Shown: positions 6,558 through 13,764 of the stretch, piece by piece | Layout of the letters: each line of letters starts with the position of its first letter | Position numbering within the stretch: the stretch's first letter is position 1 | Origin: an uncultured Eubacterium sp. | GTDB taxonomy: Bacteria > Bacillota > Clostridia > Lachnospirales > Lachnospiraceae | Direction: 5' to 3' | Length of the DNA stretch: 13,764 bases | Assembly (NCBI GenBank): GCA_905236735.1 | Contig: CAJOOU010000053.1 | Location: forward strand, 1 to 13,764 | Notes under the pieces: model-generated | The model's database searches: none | What the model saw: only the letters and a program-made list of their open reading frames with translations | Told to the model about the DNA's origin: nothing | Made by a program: the position numbers and the translations under genes

Positions 6558-7670
6558 ATGAAAATATTATCAAACAAGGCTGACCTTATGCAGGCAGTAA
6601 ACATTGTTTCAAAGGCTGTAGCTGTAAGGAGTACTATTTCCATTCTTGAATGTATACTTATAACAGCAAGTGGAAATGAAATAAAGATGACTGCCAATAA
6701 TACAGAACTTGGTATAGAAACAGTTGTAAACGGAACTGTTATAGAAGGAGGAGTAATTGCTCTGGATGCCAAAATAATATCGGATATCATAAGAAAGCTT
6801 CCTGATAATGAGGTGGCAATAAGTACAGACGATAAATTTAAAACATCCATAGTTTGTGAAAAGGCTCATTTTGAAATTACCGGTAAATCAGGAGATGATT
6901 TTTCTTATATTCCTGATTTGGAAAAAAGCGATGCAATAGAAATATCTCAGTTTACATTAAAAGAGGTAATCAGACAAACAATATTCTCAATAGCTGCAAG
7001 TGAAAACAATATTGTTATGACAGGTGAGCTTTTTGAGATAGAAGATAATATATTAAAGGTAATATCACTTGACGGACACAGAATATCCATAAGAAAGATA
7101 GAACTTAATGACAGTTATCCACATAAAAAGGTGATAGTTCCGGGTAAAACTCTTCAGGAACTTAATAAGATTCTTACCGGAGAGTCGGATGAAATAGTAC
7201 AGCTTTTTATAACAGAAAATCATATAACATTTATGTTTGATCAGACAATTGTTGTATCCAGACTAATAGATGGCAATTATATTGATACATCAAAGATGAT
7301 ATCAACTGATTATGAGACAAAGGTAACGGTCAATAAAAGAGAACTTTTTGATTGTATAGACAGAGCTACTCTTTTATCAAAAGAAGGTGATAAAAAACCT
7401 GTAGTAATAAATGTAAATGACGAAGCAATGGAAATAAGAATGACTTCATTTATAGGAAGTATGAATGAAGAGATAGAGATAAAAAAGGAAGGGAAAAATA
7501 TCCTTATAGGATTTAATCCCAACTTCTTTATTGATGTACTCAGGGTAATAGATGATGAAGAAGTCAGCCTTTATATGATAAATCAGAAATCACCATGCAT
7601 AATAAAGGATGATAAGGAAAACTTTATTTATCTGATTCTCCCTATTAATTTCAGCAGCGTTGAAAGGTAA
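6558..7670 (+). CDS. dnaN: DNA polymerase III beta subunit (sliding clamp)
   Basis: DnaN is the ring-shaped clamp that tethers DNA polymerase III and many repair proteins to DNA. The 370 residues are the normal length for three repeated clamp domains. The start MKILSNKADLMQAVNIVSKA and the segment RSTISILECILI are typical, as are GHRISIRKIEL in domain II and the closing FIYLILPI. I chose the ATG at 6558 because the family starts with MKI and AAGGAG lies 11 bases upstream. An in-frame TTG at 6531 would add nine residues and fall in the AT-rich unwinding tract. A perfect DnaA box occurs inside the gene at 7115-7123. The yaaA start lies four bases past the stop. Confidence 0.97.
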   Translation: MKILSNKADLMQAVNIVSKAVAVRSTISILECILITASGNEIKMTANNTELGIETVVNGTVIEGGVIALDAKIISDIIRKLPDNEVAISTDDKFKTSIVCEKAHFEITGKSGDDFSYIPDLEKSDAIEISQFTLKEVIRQTIFSIAASENNIVMTGELFEIEDNILKVISLDGHRISIRKIELNDSYPHKKVIVPGKTLQELNKILTGESDEIVQLFITENHITFMFDQTIVVSRLIDGNYIDTSKMISTDYETKVTVNKRELFDCIDRATLLSKEGDKKPVVINVNDEAMEIRMTSFIGSMNEEIEIKKEGKNILIGFNPNFFIDVLRVIDDEEVSLYMINQKSPCIIKDDKENFIYLILPINFSSVER

Positions 7671-7674
7671 AAAG

Positions 7675-7893
7675 ATGGAAAAGGTTTATATAAAAGATGA
7701 TTTTATTAAGCTTGGACAAGCTCTTAAATTAGGGAAAGCTGTTGGATCGGGAGCAGAGGCAAAGGAAGTAATTTTGGAAGGTCTTGTGGAAGTAAATAAT
7801 GAGGTGTGCTTCCAGAGAGGAAAAAAACTAGTCAGCGGAGATGTAATAAACTATAACGGAGAAATACTGGTAATAGAAGAATATGATCATTAA
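7675..7893 (+). CDS. yaaA: S4 domain RNA-binding protein YaaA (Bacillus type)
   Basis: This is a 72-residue protein of the S4 RNA-binding fold found between dnaN and recF in most Firmicutes. The S4 core is visible in IKLGQALKLGKAVGSGAEAK, then EVILEGLVEVNNEVCFQRGK, then LVSGDVI. In Bacillus the protein has been linked to ribosome assembly. It is unrelated to Escherichia coli YaaA. I chose the ATG at 7675 because AAAGG lies 7 bases upstream. A TTG at 7660 would overlap the end of dnaN and add five residues. The recF start overlaps its last 11 bases, so the two are likely translationally coupled. Confidence 0.92.
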   Translation: MEKVYIKDDFIKLGQALKLGKAVGSGAEAKEVILEGLVEVNNEVCFQRGKKLVSGDVINYNGEILVIEEYDH

Positions 7894-8974
7894 ATCTCTT
7901 AAGCTTAGTAATTACAGAAATTATGATGAATTAAAAATAGATTTTGATAAAAGTATCAATATCTTATATGGAAATAATGCACAGGGAAAGACAAATATTT
8001 TAGAAGCGGTCTATCTAAGTGGAACAACCAGATCCCATAGGGGAAGCAAGGATAAAGAAATAATAAAATTCGGATGTGATGAATCTCATATATGTGTATC
8101 TGTTGATAAAGAAGGCAGGGATTTTCTAATAGACATCCATTTGAAAAAAAACAGACCAAAGGGAATAGCAATTAACAAGGTTCCGATAAAGAAGGCATCA
8201 GAAATATTCGGAATTCTTAATCTTGTGGTTTTTTCTCCGGAAGATTTATCAATAATAAAGGCAGGACCTGCCGAAAGAAGAAGATTTATAGACAGTGAAC
8301 TTTGCCAGCTTGATAAAGTATATCTTTACGATTTGACTATATATAACAAAGCTTTAAATCAGAGAAATAAGTTATTAAAGGATATAGGGTTTAATGCATC
8401 ACTTGAGGATACTCTCGAAGTATGGGACAGACAGATAGTTGATTACGGGAAGAAAATAATTTCCCGTAGAAAAAGTTTTGTACAAAAACTTAATAATATA
8501 ATAAAGCCCATTCACAAAAATATAACAGAAAATAACGAGGCTTTGAATATTGTTTATGAAGAAGATGTATCTGAAAAAGAGTATGAAGAAAAATTCTTTG
8601 GAAGCAGACAAAGAGATATAAAAATGGGATATACTCATGTAGGACCTCATAAAGATGACCTAAATTTTGAAGTTAATGGAATAGATATGAGGAAGTATGG
8701 TTCACAGGGGCAGCAAAGGACCTGTGCTTTATCACTTAAACTTGCAGAGATAGAGCTTGTAAAAGAGACAGTAAAAGAAATGCCGGTACTTTTGCTTGAT
8801 GATGTATTATCAGAACTTGATTCGGCAAGGCAGAATCTTTTGCTTAATCAGATAAAGGATATTCAAACAATAATTACCTGTACGGGAGTAGAGGATTTTA
8901 TAAAAAACAGATTTCATATAAATAAAATATTTCATGTGGAAAATGCGAAGGTTAGTATAAAGGAAAGTCTGTAA
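7883..8974 (+). CDS. recF: DNA replication and repair protein RecF
   Basis: RecF is an SMC-like ATPase that helps load RecA at gaps through RecO and RecR. The 363 residues are the usual length. The N-terminus MIIKSLKLSNYRNYDELKID leads to Walker A GNNAQGKT at 30-37. The ABC signature region reads KYGSQGQQRT, with SQGQQ at 274-278. Walker B is PVLLLDDVLSELD at about 301-313, where the D-loop also lies. A helical arm with LNQRNKLLKD occupies the middle. The ATG lies inside the last codons of yaaA, in another frame, with no strong Shine-Dalgarno sequence, so translation probably depends on ribosomes finishing yaaA. Confidence 0.97.
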   Translation: MIIKSLKLSNYRNYDELKIDFDKSINILYGNNAQGKTNILEAVYLSGTTRSHRGSKDKEIIKFGCDESHICVSVDKEGRDFLIDIHLKKNRPKGIAINKVPIKKASEIFGILNLVVFSPEDLSIIKAGPAERRRFIDSELCQLDKVYLYDLTIYNKALNQRNKLLKDIGFNASLEDTLEVWDRQIVDYGKKIISRRKSFVQKLNNIIKPIHKNITENNEALNIVYEEDVSEKEYEEKFFGSRQRDIKMGYTHVGPHKDDLNFEVNGIDMRKYGSQGQQRTCALSLKLAEIELVKETVKEMPVLLLDDVLSELDSARQNLLLNQIKDIQTIITCTGVEDFIKNRFHINKIFHVENAKVSIKESL

Positions 8975-9006
8975 GGACTTTAACAGGATTTGACAGGAGG
9001 CAGAAA

Positions 9007-10923
9007 ATGGCGAACGAATACGGTGCCGACCAGATACAGATATTGGAAGGTCTTGAAGCAGTAAGAAAAAGACCGGGAATGTATATAGGAAGTATTTCAT
9101 CTAGAGGATTACATCATCTTGTGTATGAGATAGTTGATAATGCGGTTGACGAAGCATTGGCCGGATATTGTGATACCATTGATGTTTACATTAATAAAGA
9201 TAATTCGATAACCGTAATTGATGACGGAAGAGGTATACCGGTGGGAATAAATCATAAGGCCGGAAAATCTGCACTCGAAGTAGTATTTACGGTACTCCAT
9301 GCCGGAGGCAAATTCGGAGGAGGAGGATATAAGGTATCCGGAGGTCTTCACGGAGTAGGTGCATCTGTAGTTAATGCACTTTCAGAACACCTTGAAGTAG
9401 AGGTGTGCAGAGAAGGAAAGGTATATTCCCAAAAATATTCAAGAGGAAAAACACTTTGCGAAGTATCTGTAATAGGAGAGTGTGAAGAAGGAAAAACCGG
9501 GACAAAAATAACCTTCCTTCCGGATTCACAGATATTTGAAGAAACAGTATATGATTATGATATATTAAGAACCAGATTAAGGGAAACAGCCTTTCTTACA
9601 AAAGATCTTAAGATAAGACTTCATGATTTAAGAGAAGAAAAAGAAAGGGAAGATGAATTCCATTATGAAGGTGGAATAAAGGAATTTGTTACCTTCCTTA
9701 ACGGAAGCAAAGAACCTTTATATGGGGATGTACTGTATTTTGAAGGAAATAAAGACAATGTATATGTAGAAGTAGCTCTTCAGCATAATGATTCATTTAC
9801 GGAATCGACATATTCATTTGTAAATAATATTACAACTCCGGAAGGAGGAACTCATCTGGAGGGATTTAGAAGAGCTCTTACAAAAATATTTAACGACTAT
9901 GCGAGGTCCAATAAACTCTTAAAAGAAAATGAGGAGAACCTCTCCGGTGAGGATATCAGAGAGGGACTTACGGCAATAGTAAGTATTAAAATAGAAGACC
10001 CGCAGTTTGAAGGCCAGACAAAACAAAAACTTGGAAACAGCGAGGCGAGAGGAGCTGTTGACAGTGTATTATCTGAAGGACTTAAAATATATCTTGAACA
10101 GAATCCTTCAGTAGCGAAAACAATATGTGAAAAGTCAATTCTTGCTCAAAGAGCGAGAGAGGCTGCAAGGAAAGCCAGAGATCTGACAAGAAGAAAATCG
10201 GCTCTTGATGGTATGGCTCTGCCGGGAAAACTGGCAGATTGTTCCGACAAAAATCCGGAAAACTGCGAGATATTCATAGTAGAGGGAGACTCGGCCGGAG
10301 GAAGCGCAAAGACTGCAAGAAGCAGGGCAACTCAGGCTATACTGCCACTTAGAGGTAAGATATTAAATGTAGAAAAGGCAAGGCTTGATAAGATATATGC
10401 CAACGCTGAAATAAAAGCTATGATTACAGCATTCGGTACAGGTATACATGATGACTTTGATATATCAAAGCTGCGTTATAATAAGATAATTATAATGACA
10501 GATGCCGATGTGGACGGAGCTCATATAAGTACATTACTTCTCACCTTCCTTTATAGATTTATGCCGGAACTTATAAAGCAGGGACATGTTTATCTTGCCA
10601 CACCACCTCTTTATAAGCTGGAGAAAAATAAAAAAGTATGGTATGCATACAGTGATGAAGAACTTAACAAGATACTCGAGGAAGTAGGAAGAGACCAGAA
10701 TAATAAAATCCAAAGGTACAAAGGACTTGGTGAGATGGATGCGGAGCAGCTCTGGGAAACAACCATGGATCCGGAAAATCGTATCTTAAAGAGAGTAAAT
10801 TTTGATGAAGAAACTTCAGCAACCATAGATCTTACATTTACAACTCTTATGGGAGATCAGGTTGAGCCGAGAAGAGAATTCATTGAAAAGAATGCCAAAT
10901 ATGTCACAAATCTTGACATATAA
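9007..10923 (+). CDS. gyrB: DNA gyrase subunit B
   Basis: GyrB is the ATPase subunit of gyrase, which introduces negative supercoils. The 638 residues match the Firmicute length. The GHKL ATPase domain covers about 1-220, with EIVDNAVDEA at 41-50, DDGRGIPVG at 72-80 and GGLHGVG at 112-118. The transducer domain follows to about 400. The Toprim domain has EGDSAGGSAK from 426 and the metal-binding DADVDGAH at 499-506. The C-terminal GyrA-contact domain contains YKGLGEMDAEQLWETTMDP at 571-589. AGGAGG lies 6 bases before the ATG. The gap to recF is 32 bases with no obvious terminator, and gyrA begins 12 bases past the stop, so recF, gyrB and gyrA probably share a transcript. Confidence 0.98.
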   Translation: MANEYGADQIQILEGLEAVRKRPGMYIGSISSRGLHHLVYEIVDNAVDEALAGYCDTIDVYINKDNSITVIDDGRGIPVGINHKAGKSALEVVFTVLHAGGKFGGGGYKVSGGLHGVGASVVNALSEHLEVEVCREGKVYSQKYSRGKTLCEVSVIGECEEGKTGTKITFLPDSQIFEETVYDYDILRTRLRETAFLTKDLKIRLHDLREEKEREDEFHYEGGIKEFVTFLNGSKEPLYGDVLYFEGNKDNVYVEVALQHNDSFTESTYSFVNNITTPEGGTHLEGFRRALTKIFNDYARSNKLLKENEENLSGEDIREGLTAIVSIKIEDPQFEGQTKQKLGNSEARGAVDSVLSEGLKIYLEQNPSVAKTICEKSILAQRAREAARKARDLTRRKSALDGMALPGKLADCSDKNPENCEIFIVEGDSAGGSAKTARSRATQAILPLRGKILNVEKARLDKIYANAEIKAMITAFGTGIHDDFDISKLRYNKIIIMTDADVDGAHISTLLLTFLYRFMPELIKQGHVYLATPPLYKLEKNKKVWYAYSDEELNKILEEVGRDQNNKIQRYKGLGEMDAEQLWETTMDPENRILKRVNFDEETSATIDLTFTTLMGDQVEPRREFIEKNAKYVTNLDI

Positions 10924-10935
10924 TCGGAGGATGTA

Positions 10936-13401
10936 ATGGACGATAAAATCTTTGATACAATACATGAAGTAGATTTGCAAAAGACAATGGAAAACTCTTA
11001 TATAGATTATGCAATGAGCGTAATTGTATCAAGAGCTCTTCCTGATATAAGAGATGGACTTAAACCGGTACAAAGAAGAATTCTCTATTCAATGATAGAG
11101 CTTAATAACGGACCTGATAAACCACATCGTAAATGTGCCCGTATCGTCGGTGATACAATGGGTAAATATCATCCTCACGGTGATAGTTCTATTTATGGAG
11201 CCCTGGTCAATATGGCTCAGGACTGGTCAACCCGGTATACTCTTGTAGATGGACACGGAAATTTCGGATCTGTTGATGGTGATGGAGCAGCGGCAATGAG
11301 GTATACCGAAGCCCGTCTTACCAAAATATCAATGGAAATGCTTGCTGATATTAATAAGGATACTGTTGATTTCATGCCGAACTTTGATGAGACTGAAAAA
11401 GAACCGACAGTCCTTCCGTCAAGATTTCCAAATATTCTTGTAAACGGAACAACCGGTATAGCTGTAGGTATGGCTACCAATATACCTCCTCATAATTTAA
11501 GGGAGACTATAGAGGCAACAGTTAAAATTATTGATAACAGGATAAATGAAGACAGAGAGACAGAGATAGATGAAATTCTCCCTATAATAAAAGGACCTGA
11601 CTTTCCTACAGGAGGTGTTATACTAGGCAAGAAGGGAATAGAGGAAGCTTACAGAACCGGCCGCGGCAAAATAAGGGTAAGAGGTGTTACCGACATAGAG
11701 CCGATGGATAACGGTAAAAACAGGATTATAATTACCGAACTTCCTTATATGGTAAACAAAGCCCGTCTTATAGAGAAAATAGCTGAGCTTGTAAAAGATA
11801 AAAAGATAGATGGCATCACCGATATAAGGGATGAGTCAAACCGTGAAGGAATGAGGGTTGTCGTAGAGCTTAGAAGGGATGTAAATGCCAATGTTATTTT
11901 GAATCAGCTCTATAAGCATACACAGCTTCAGGATACATACGGAGTAATTATGCTTGCGCTCGTAAATAACGAGCCTAAGATTTTAAGTATCCTTGATGTT
12001 TTGACAAATTACATTATCCATCAGGAAGATGTAGTTACAAGAAGAACAAAATACGATTTAAACAAAGCTGAAGAAAGAGCTCATATACTTCAGGGATTAC
12101 TTATAGCACTTGATAATATTGATGAAGTTATTGAGTTAATAAGATCAAGCAAGAATACAGCTGAAGCCAAAGAAAAACTCATAGCAAGGTTTGGTCTTTC
12201 AGAAGCTCAGTCCCAGGCTATAGTAGATATGAGACTTCGTGCTCTTACCGGATTGGAAAGAGAAAAGATAGAGGATGAGCATAAAGAACTTCTCATAAAA
12301 ATAGATGAACTCAAACTTATCCTTTCAGATAAAAAGGTTCTTCTCGGAGTGATAAAAGAAGAGATTACTGTTATTGCCGAAAAATACGGAGATGACAGAA
12401 GAACGGAAATTGGGTTTGATGAGTTTGATATATCAATGGAAGATCTTATACCAAGACAGGATACTGTTATAGCTCTTACGCAGAAGGGCTATATCAAGAG
12501 GATGGGAAGTGAAAACTTCAAAGCCCAGCACAGAGGCGGTAAAGGTATAAAGGGTATGTCTACGATTGATGATGATTATATTATTGATCTGTTTATGACG
12601 AATACTCATAATTATATTCTGTTCTTTACAAATAAGGGAAGGGTATACAGACTGAAAGGTTATGAAATACCGGAAGCCGGACGAATGTCCAGAGGTACCG
12701 CTATAATCAATCTTTTGCAGCTTTTGCCGGACGAAAGAATATCAGCGGTAAGACCTGTCGGAGAATATGATGAAAATGGATTTGTCATTATGGCTACAAA
12801 GAAGGGTACTGTAAAAAGAAGCAGTCTTTCAGAATATAAAAATATGAGAAAGACCGGACTTAGCGCCATTACACTTCGCGATGATGATGAACTTATAGAG
12901 GTAAAGGATACTGACGGAGAAAGAGATATTATCCTTATCACCAGAAATGGTAAATGTATAAGGTTTAATGAAAAAGATGCCAGAAGCACAGGTCGTACAT
13001 CAATGGGTGTAAGAGGTATTTTACTTGATGATGAGGATGAAGTTATCAATATGAAGCTGGATAACGAAGGTTCTGCCATTTTATTCGTAACCGAAAACGG
13101 TATAGGAAAGAGAACAAATATGGATGAGTTCTTTGTGCAGAACAGAGGTGGCAAGGGAGTAAAGTGTTATAAGATTACGGAAAAAACCGGAAAGCTTTCA
13201 AATACTTTGGCTGTAGATGAAGACGATGAAATAATGATAATAAACAGTGAAGGTATTATCATCAGGATGGAAGTATCGGATATTAATGTTTTAGGCAGAA
13301 TAACATCAGGAGTTAAACTCATAAACATGGATGAAGGTACAAAGGTGGCAAGTATTACAAAGGTAGTTGAAAGCGAAGAAGAATCCGAAGAGGCAGAGTA
13401 A
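10936..13401 (+). CDS. gyrA: DNA gyrase subunit A
   Basis: GyrA is the DNA-breaking subunit of gyrase. It has 821 residues. The winged-helix breakage domain includes the catalytic Tyr123 in AAAMRYTEARL. The quinolone-contact region reads HPHGDSSIYGALVNMAQDW from about 79, with Ser84 and Gly88 at the two positions best known from resistance studies. The tower and coiled coil follow to about 490. The C-terminal beta-pinwheel carries the GyrA box QHRGGKG at 531-537, which supports true gyrase rather than topoisomerase IV, and a second QNRGGKG blade motif further on. The protein ends in an acidic tail, ESEEESEEAE. GGAGG lies 5 bases before the ATG. The fumarase gene starts one base past the stop. 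Confidence 0.98.
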   Translation: MDDKIFDTIHEVDLQKTMENSYIDYAMSVIVSRALPDIRDGLKPVQRRILYSMIELNNGPDKPHRKCARIVGDTMGKYHPHGDSSIYGALVNMAQDWSTRYTLVDGHGNFGSVDGDGAAAMRYTEARLTKISMEMLADINKDTVDFMPNFDETEKEPTVLPSRFPNILVNGTTGIAVGMATNIPPHNLRETIEATVKIIDNRINEDRETEIDEILPIIKGPDFPTGGVILGKKGIEEAYRTGRGKIRVRGVTDIEPMDNGKNRIIITELPYMVNKARLIEKIAELVKDKKIDGITDIRDESNREGMRVVVELRRDVNANVILNQLYKHTQLQDTYGVIMLALVNNEPKILSILDVLTNYIIHQEDVVTRRTKYDLNKAEERAHILQGLLIALDNIDEVIELIRSSKNTAEAKEKLIARFGLSEAQSQAIVDMRLRALTGLEREKIEDEHKELLIKIDELKLILSDKKVLLGVIKEEITVIAEKYGDDRRTEIGFDEFDISMEDLIPRQDTVIALTQKGYIKRMGSENFKAQHRGGKGIKGMSTIDDDYIIDLFMTNTHNYILFFTNKGRVYRLKGYEIPEAGRMSRGTAIINLLQLLPDERISAVRPVGEYDENGFVIMATKKGTVKRSSLSEYKNMRKTGLSAITLRDDDELIEVKDTDGERDIILITRNGKCIRFNEKDARSTGRTSMGVRGILLDDEDEVINMKLDNEGSAILFVTENGIGKRTNMDEFFVQNRGGKGVKCYKITEKTGKLSNTLAVDEDDEIMIINSEGIIIRMEVSDINVLGRITSGVKLINMDEGTKVASITKVVESEEESEEAE

Positions 13402-13402
13402 A

Positions 13403-13764
13403 GTGAGAAACATAGATGTAAATGAATTAACTGAAAATATCTCACAGATGTGTATGGAGGCAAACTATACCCTTACGGATGATATGAAAAAGGCCTTAAG
13501 AAATGCAAAAGAAACGGAGGAGTCCCAAATGGGACTCACCGTTCTTTCTTGTTTGGATGAAAATCTTGAAATAGCGGAAAAAGAACATATTCCGATTTGT
13601 CAGGATACAGGAATGGCTGTTGTATTTCTCGAAATAGGTCAGGAAGTACATTTTGAAGGCGGGGATATTTCCGATGCTGTAAATGAGGGTGTAAGAAGAG
13701 GTTATGTAGGAGGATATTTAAGAAAATCGGTTGTAAAAGATCCTATAATAAGAGAAAATACAAA
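13403..13764 (+). CDS. Fumarate hydratase class I, alpha (N-terminal) subunit, partial
   Basis: The right window edge cuts this gene after 120 codons. The family is the iron-sulfur class I fumarase/L(+)-tartrate dehydratase alpha subunit; fumarase interconverts fumarate and malate. The segment IPICQDTGMAVVFLEIGQ is diagnostic, with Cys66 the expected [4Fe-4S] ligand, and VNEGVRRGYVGGYLRKSVV follows. I chose the GTG at 13403 because the reading frame from there (VRNIDVNELTENISQMCMEA) fits the family start, and AAGAGG lies 9 bases upstream, within the gyrA codons. It begins one base after the gyrA stop, which suggests translational coupling. A beta subunit gene probably follows outside the window. 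Tartrate dehydratase is an alternative that sequence alone does not exclude. Confidence 0.9.
   Translation, partial: MRNIDVNELTENISQMCMEANYTLTDDMKKALRNAKETEESQMGLTVLSCLDENLEIAEKEHIPICQDTGMAVVFLEIGQEVHFEGGDISDAVNEGVRRGYVGGYLRKSVVKDPIIRENT

Noticed and set aside
12660..13154. Open reading frame of 164 codons antisense to gyrA
   Set aside because: The composition (Ser, Pro, Leu, Phe) is that expected from the complement of an Asp/Glu/Lys-rich gene, and gyrA is certain here.
1..13764. Mobile elements, CRISPR arrays, tRNA or rRNA genes, defence genes
   Set aside because: I looked on both strands and saw no transposase, terminal repeats, regularly spaced repeats or RNA genes. All sizeable coding space is taken by core genes.

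Overview
The window is the chromosomal replication-origin region of a low-GC Firmicute, most likely a member of the Clostridia close to the Lachnospiraceae. I infer this from the gene order, the AT-rich sequence, the AGGAGG-type ribosome binding sites and protein details such as the Lachnospiraceae-like YidC, GyrA and fumarase sequences. That placement rests on family knowledge, not on a search.

Layout. Two gene blocks diverge from a non-coding stretch at about 4647-5024. Leftward (minus strand, read from 4646 down to 1) the order is rpmH, rnpA, yidD, yidC, jag, mnmE, mnmG (cut by the window edge). This is the conserved set for ribosomal protein L34, RNase P protein, membrane insertion, an RNA-binding partner of YidC, and tRNA U34 modification. 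A sigma-A type promoter (TTGACT, 17 bp, TATAAT) drives it, and a terminator-like hairpin lies between rpmH and rnpA. Rightward (plus strand) the order is dnaA, dnaN, yaaA, recF, gyrB, gyrA, then the start of a class I fumarate hydratase alpha subunit cut by the right edge. dnaA has its own promoter (TTGAAA, 17 bp, TATTAT).

Origin. oriC looks bipartite around dnaA, as in Bacillus subtilis. Upstream of dnaA is a phased cluster of DnaA boxes including one perfect TTATCCACA. Downstream, between dnaA and dnaN, is a weak DnaA box, a short C-rich segment, six in-register DnaA-trio triplets and an A/T-only tract. That is the layout of a DnaA-dependent unwinding element. Base composition agrees: the plus strand is C-rich in the left block, about balanced in dnaA, and G-rich from dnaN onward.

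The window is core genome. I see no mobile element, CRISPR array, tRNA or rRNA, and no evidence of a wholly new system. The observations most worth a second look are the origin architecture, a YidC with a long extracytoplasmic loop and no groove arginine, a variant RNase P protein motif, a Gly in the GyrA quinolone region, and fumarase coupled to gyrA.
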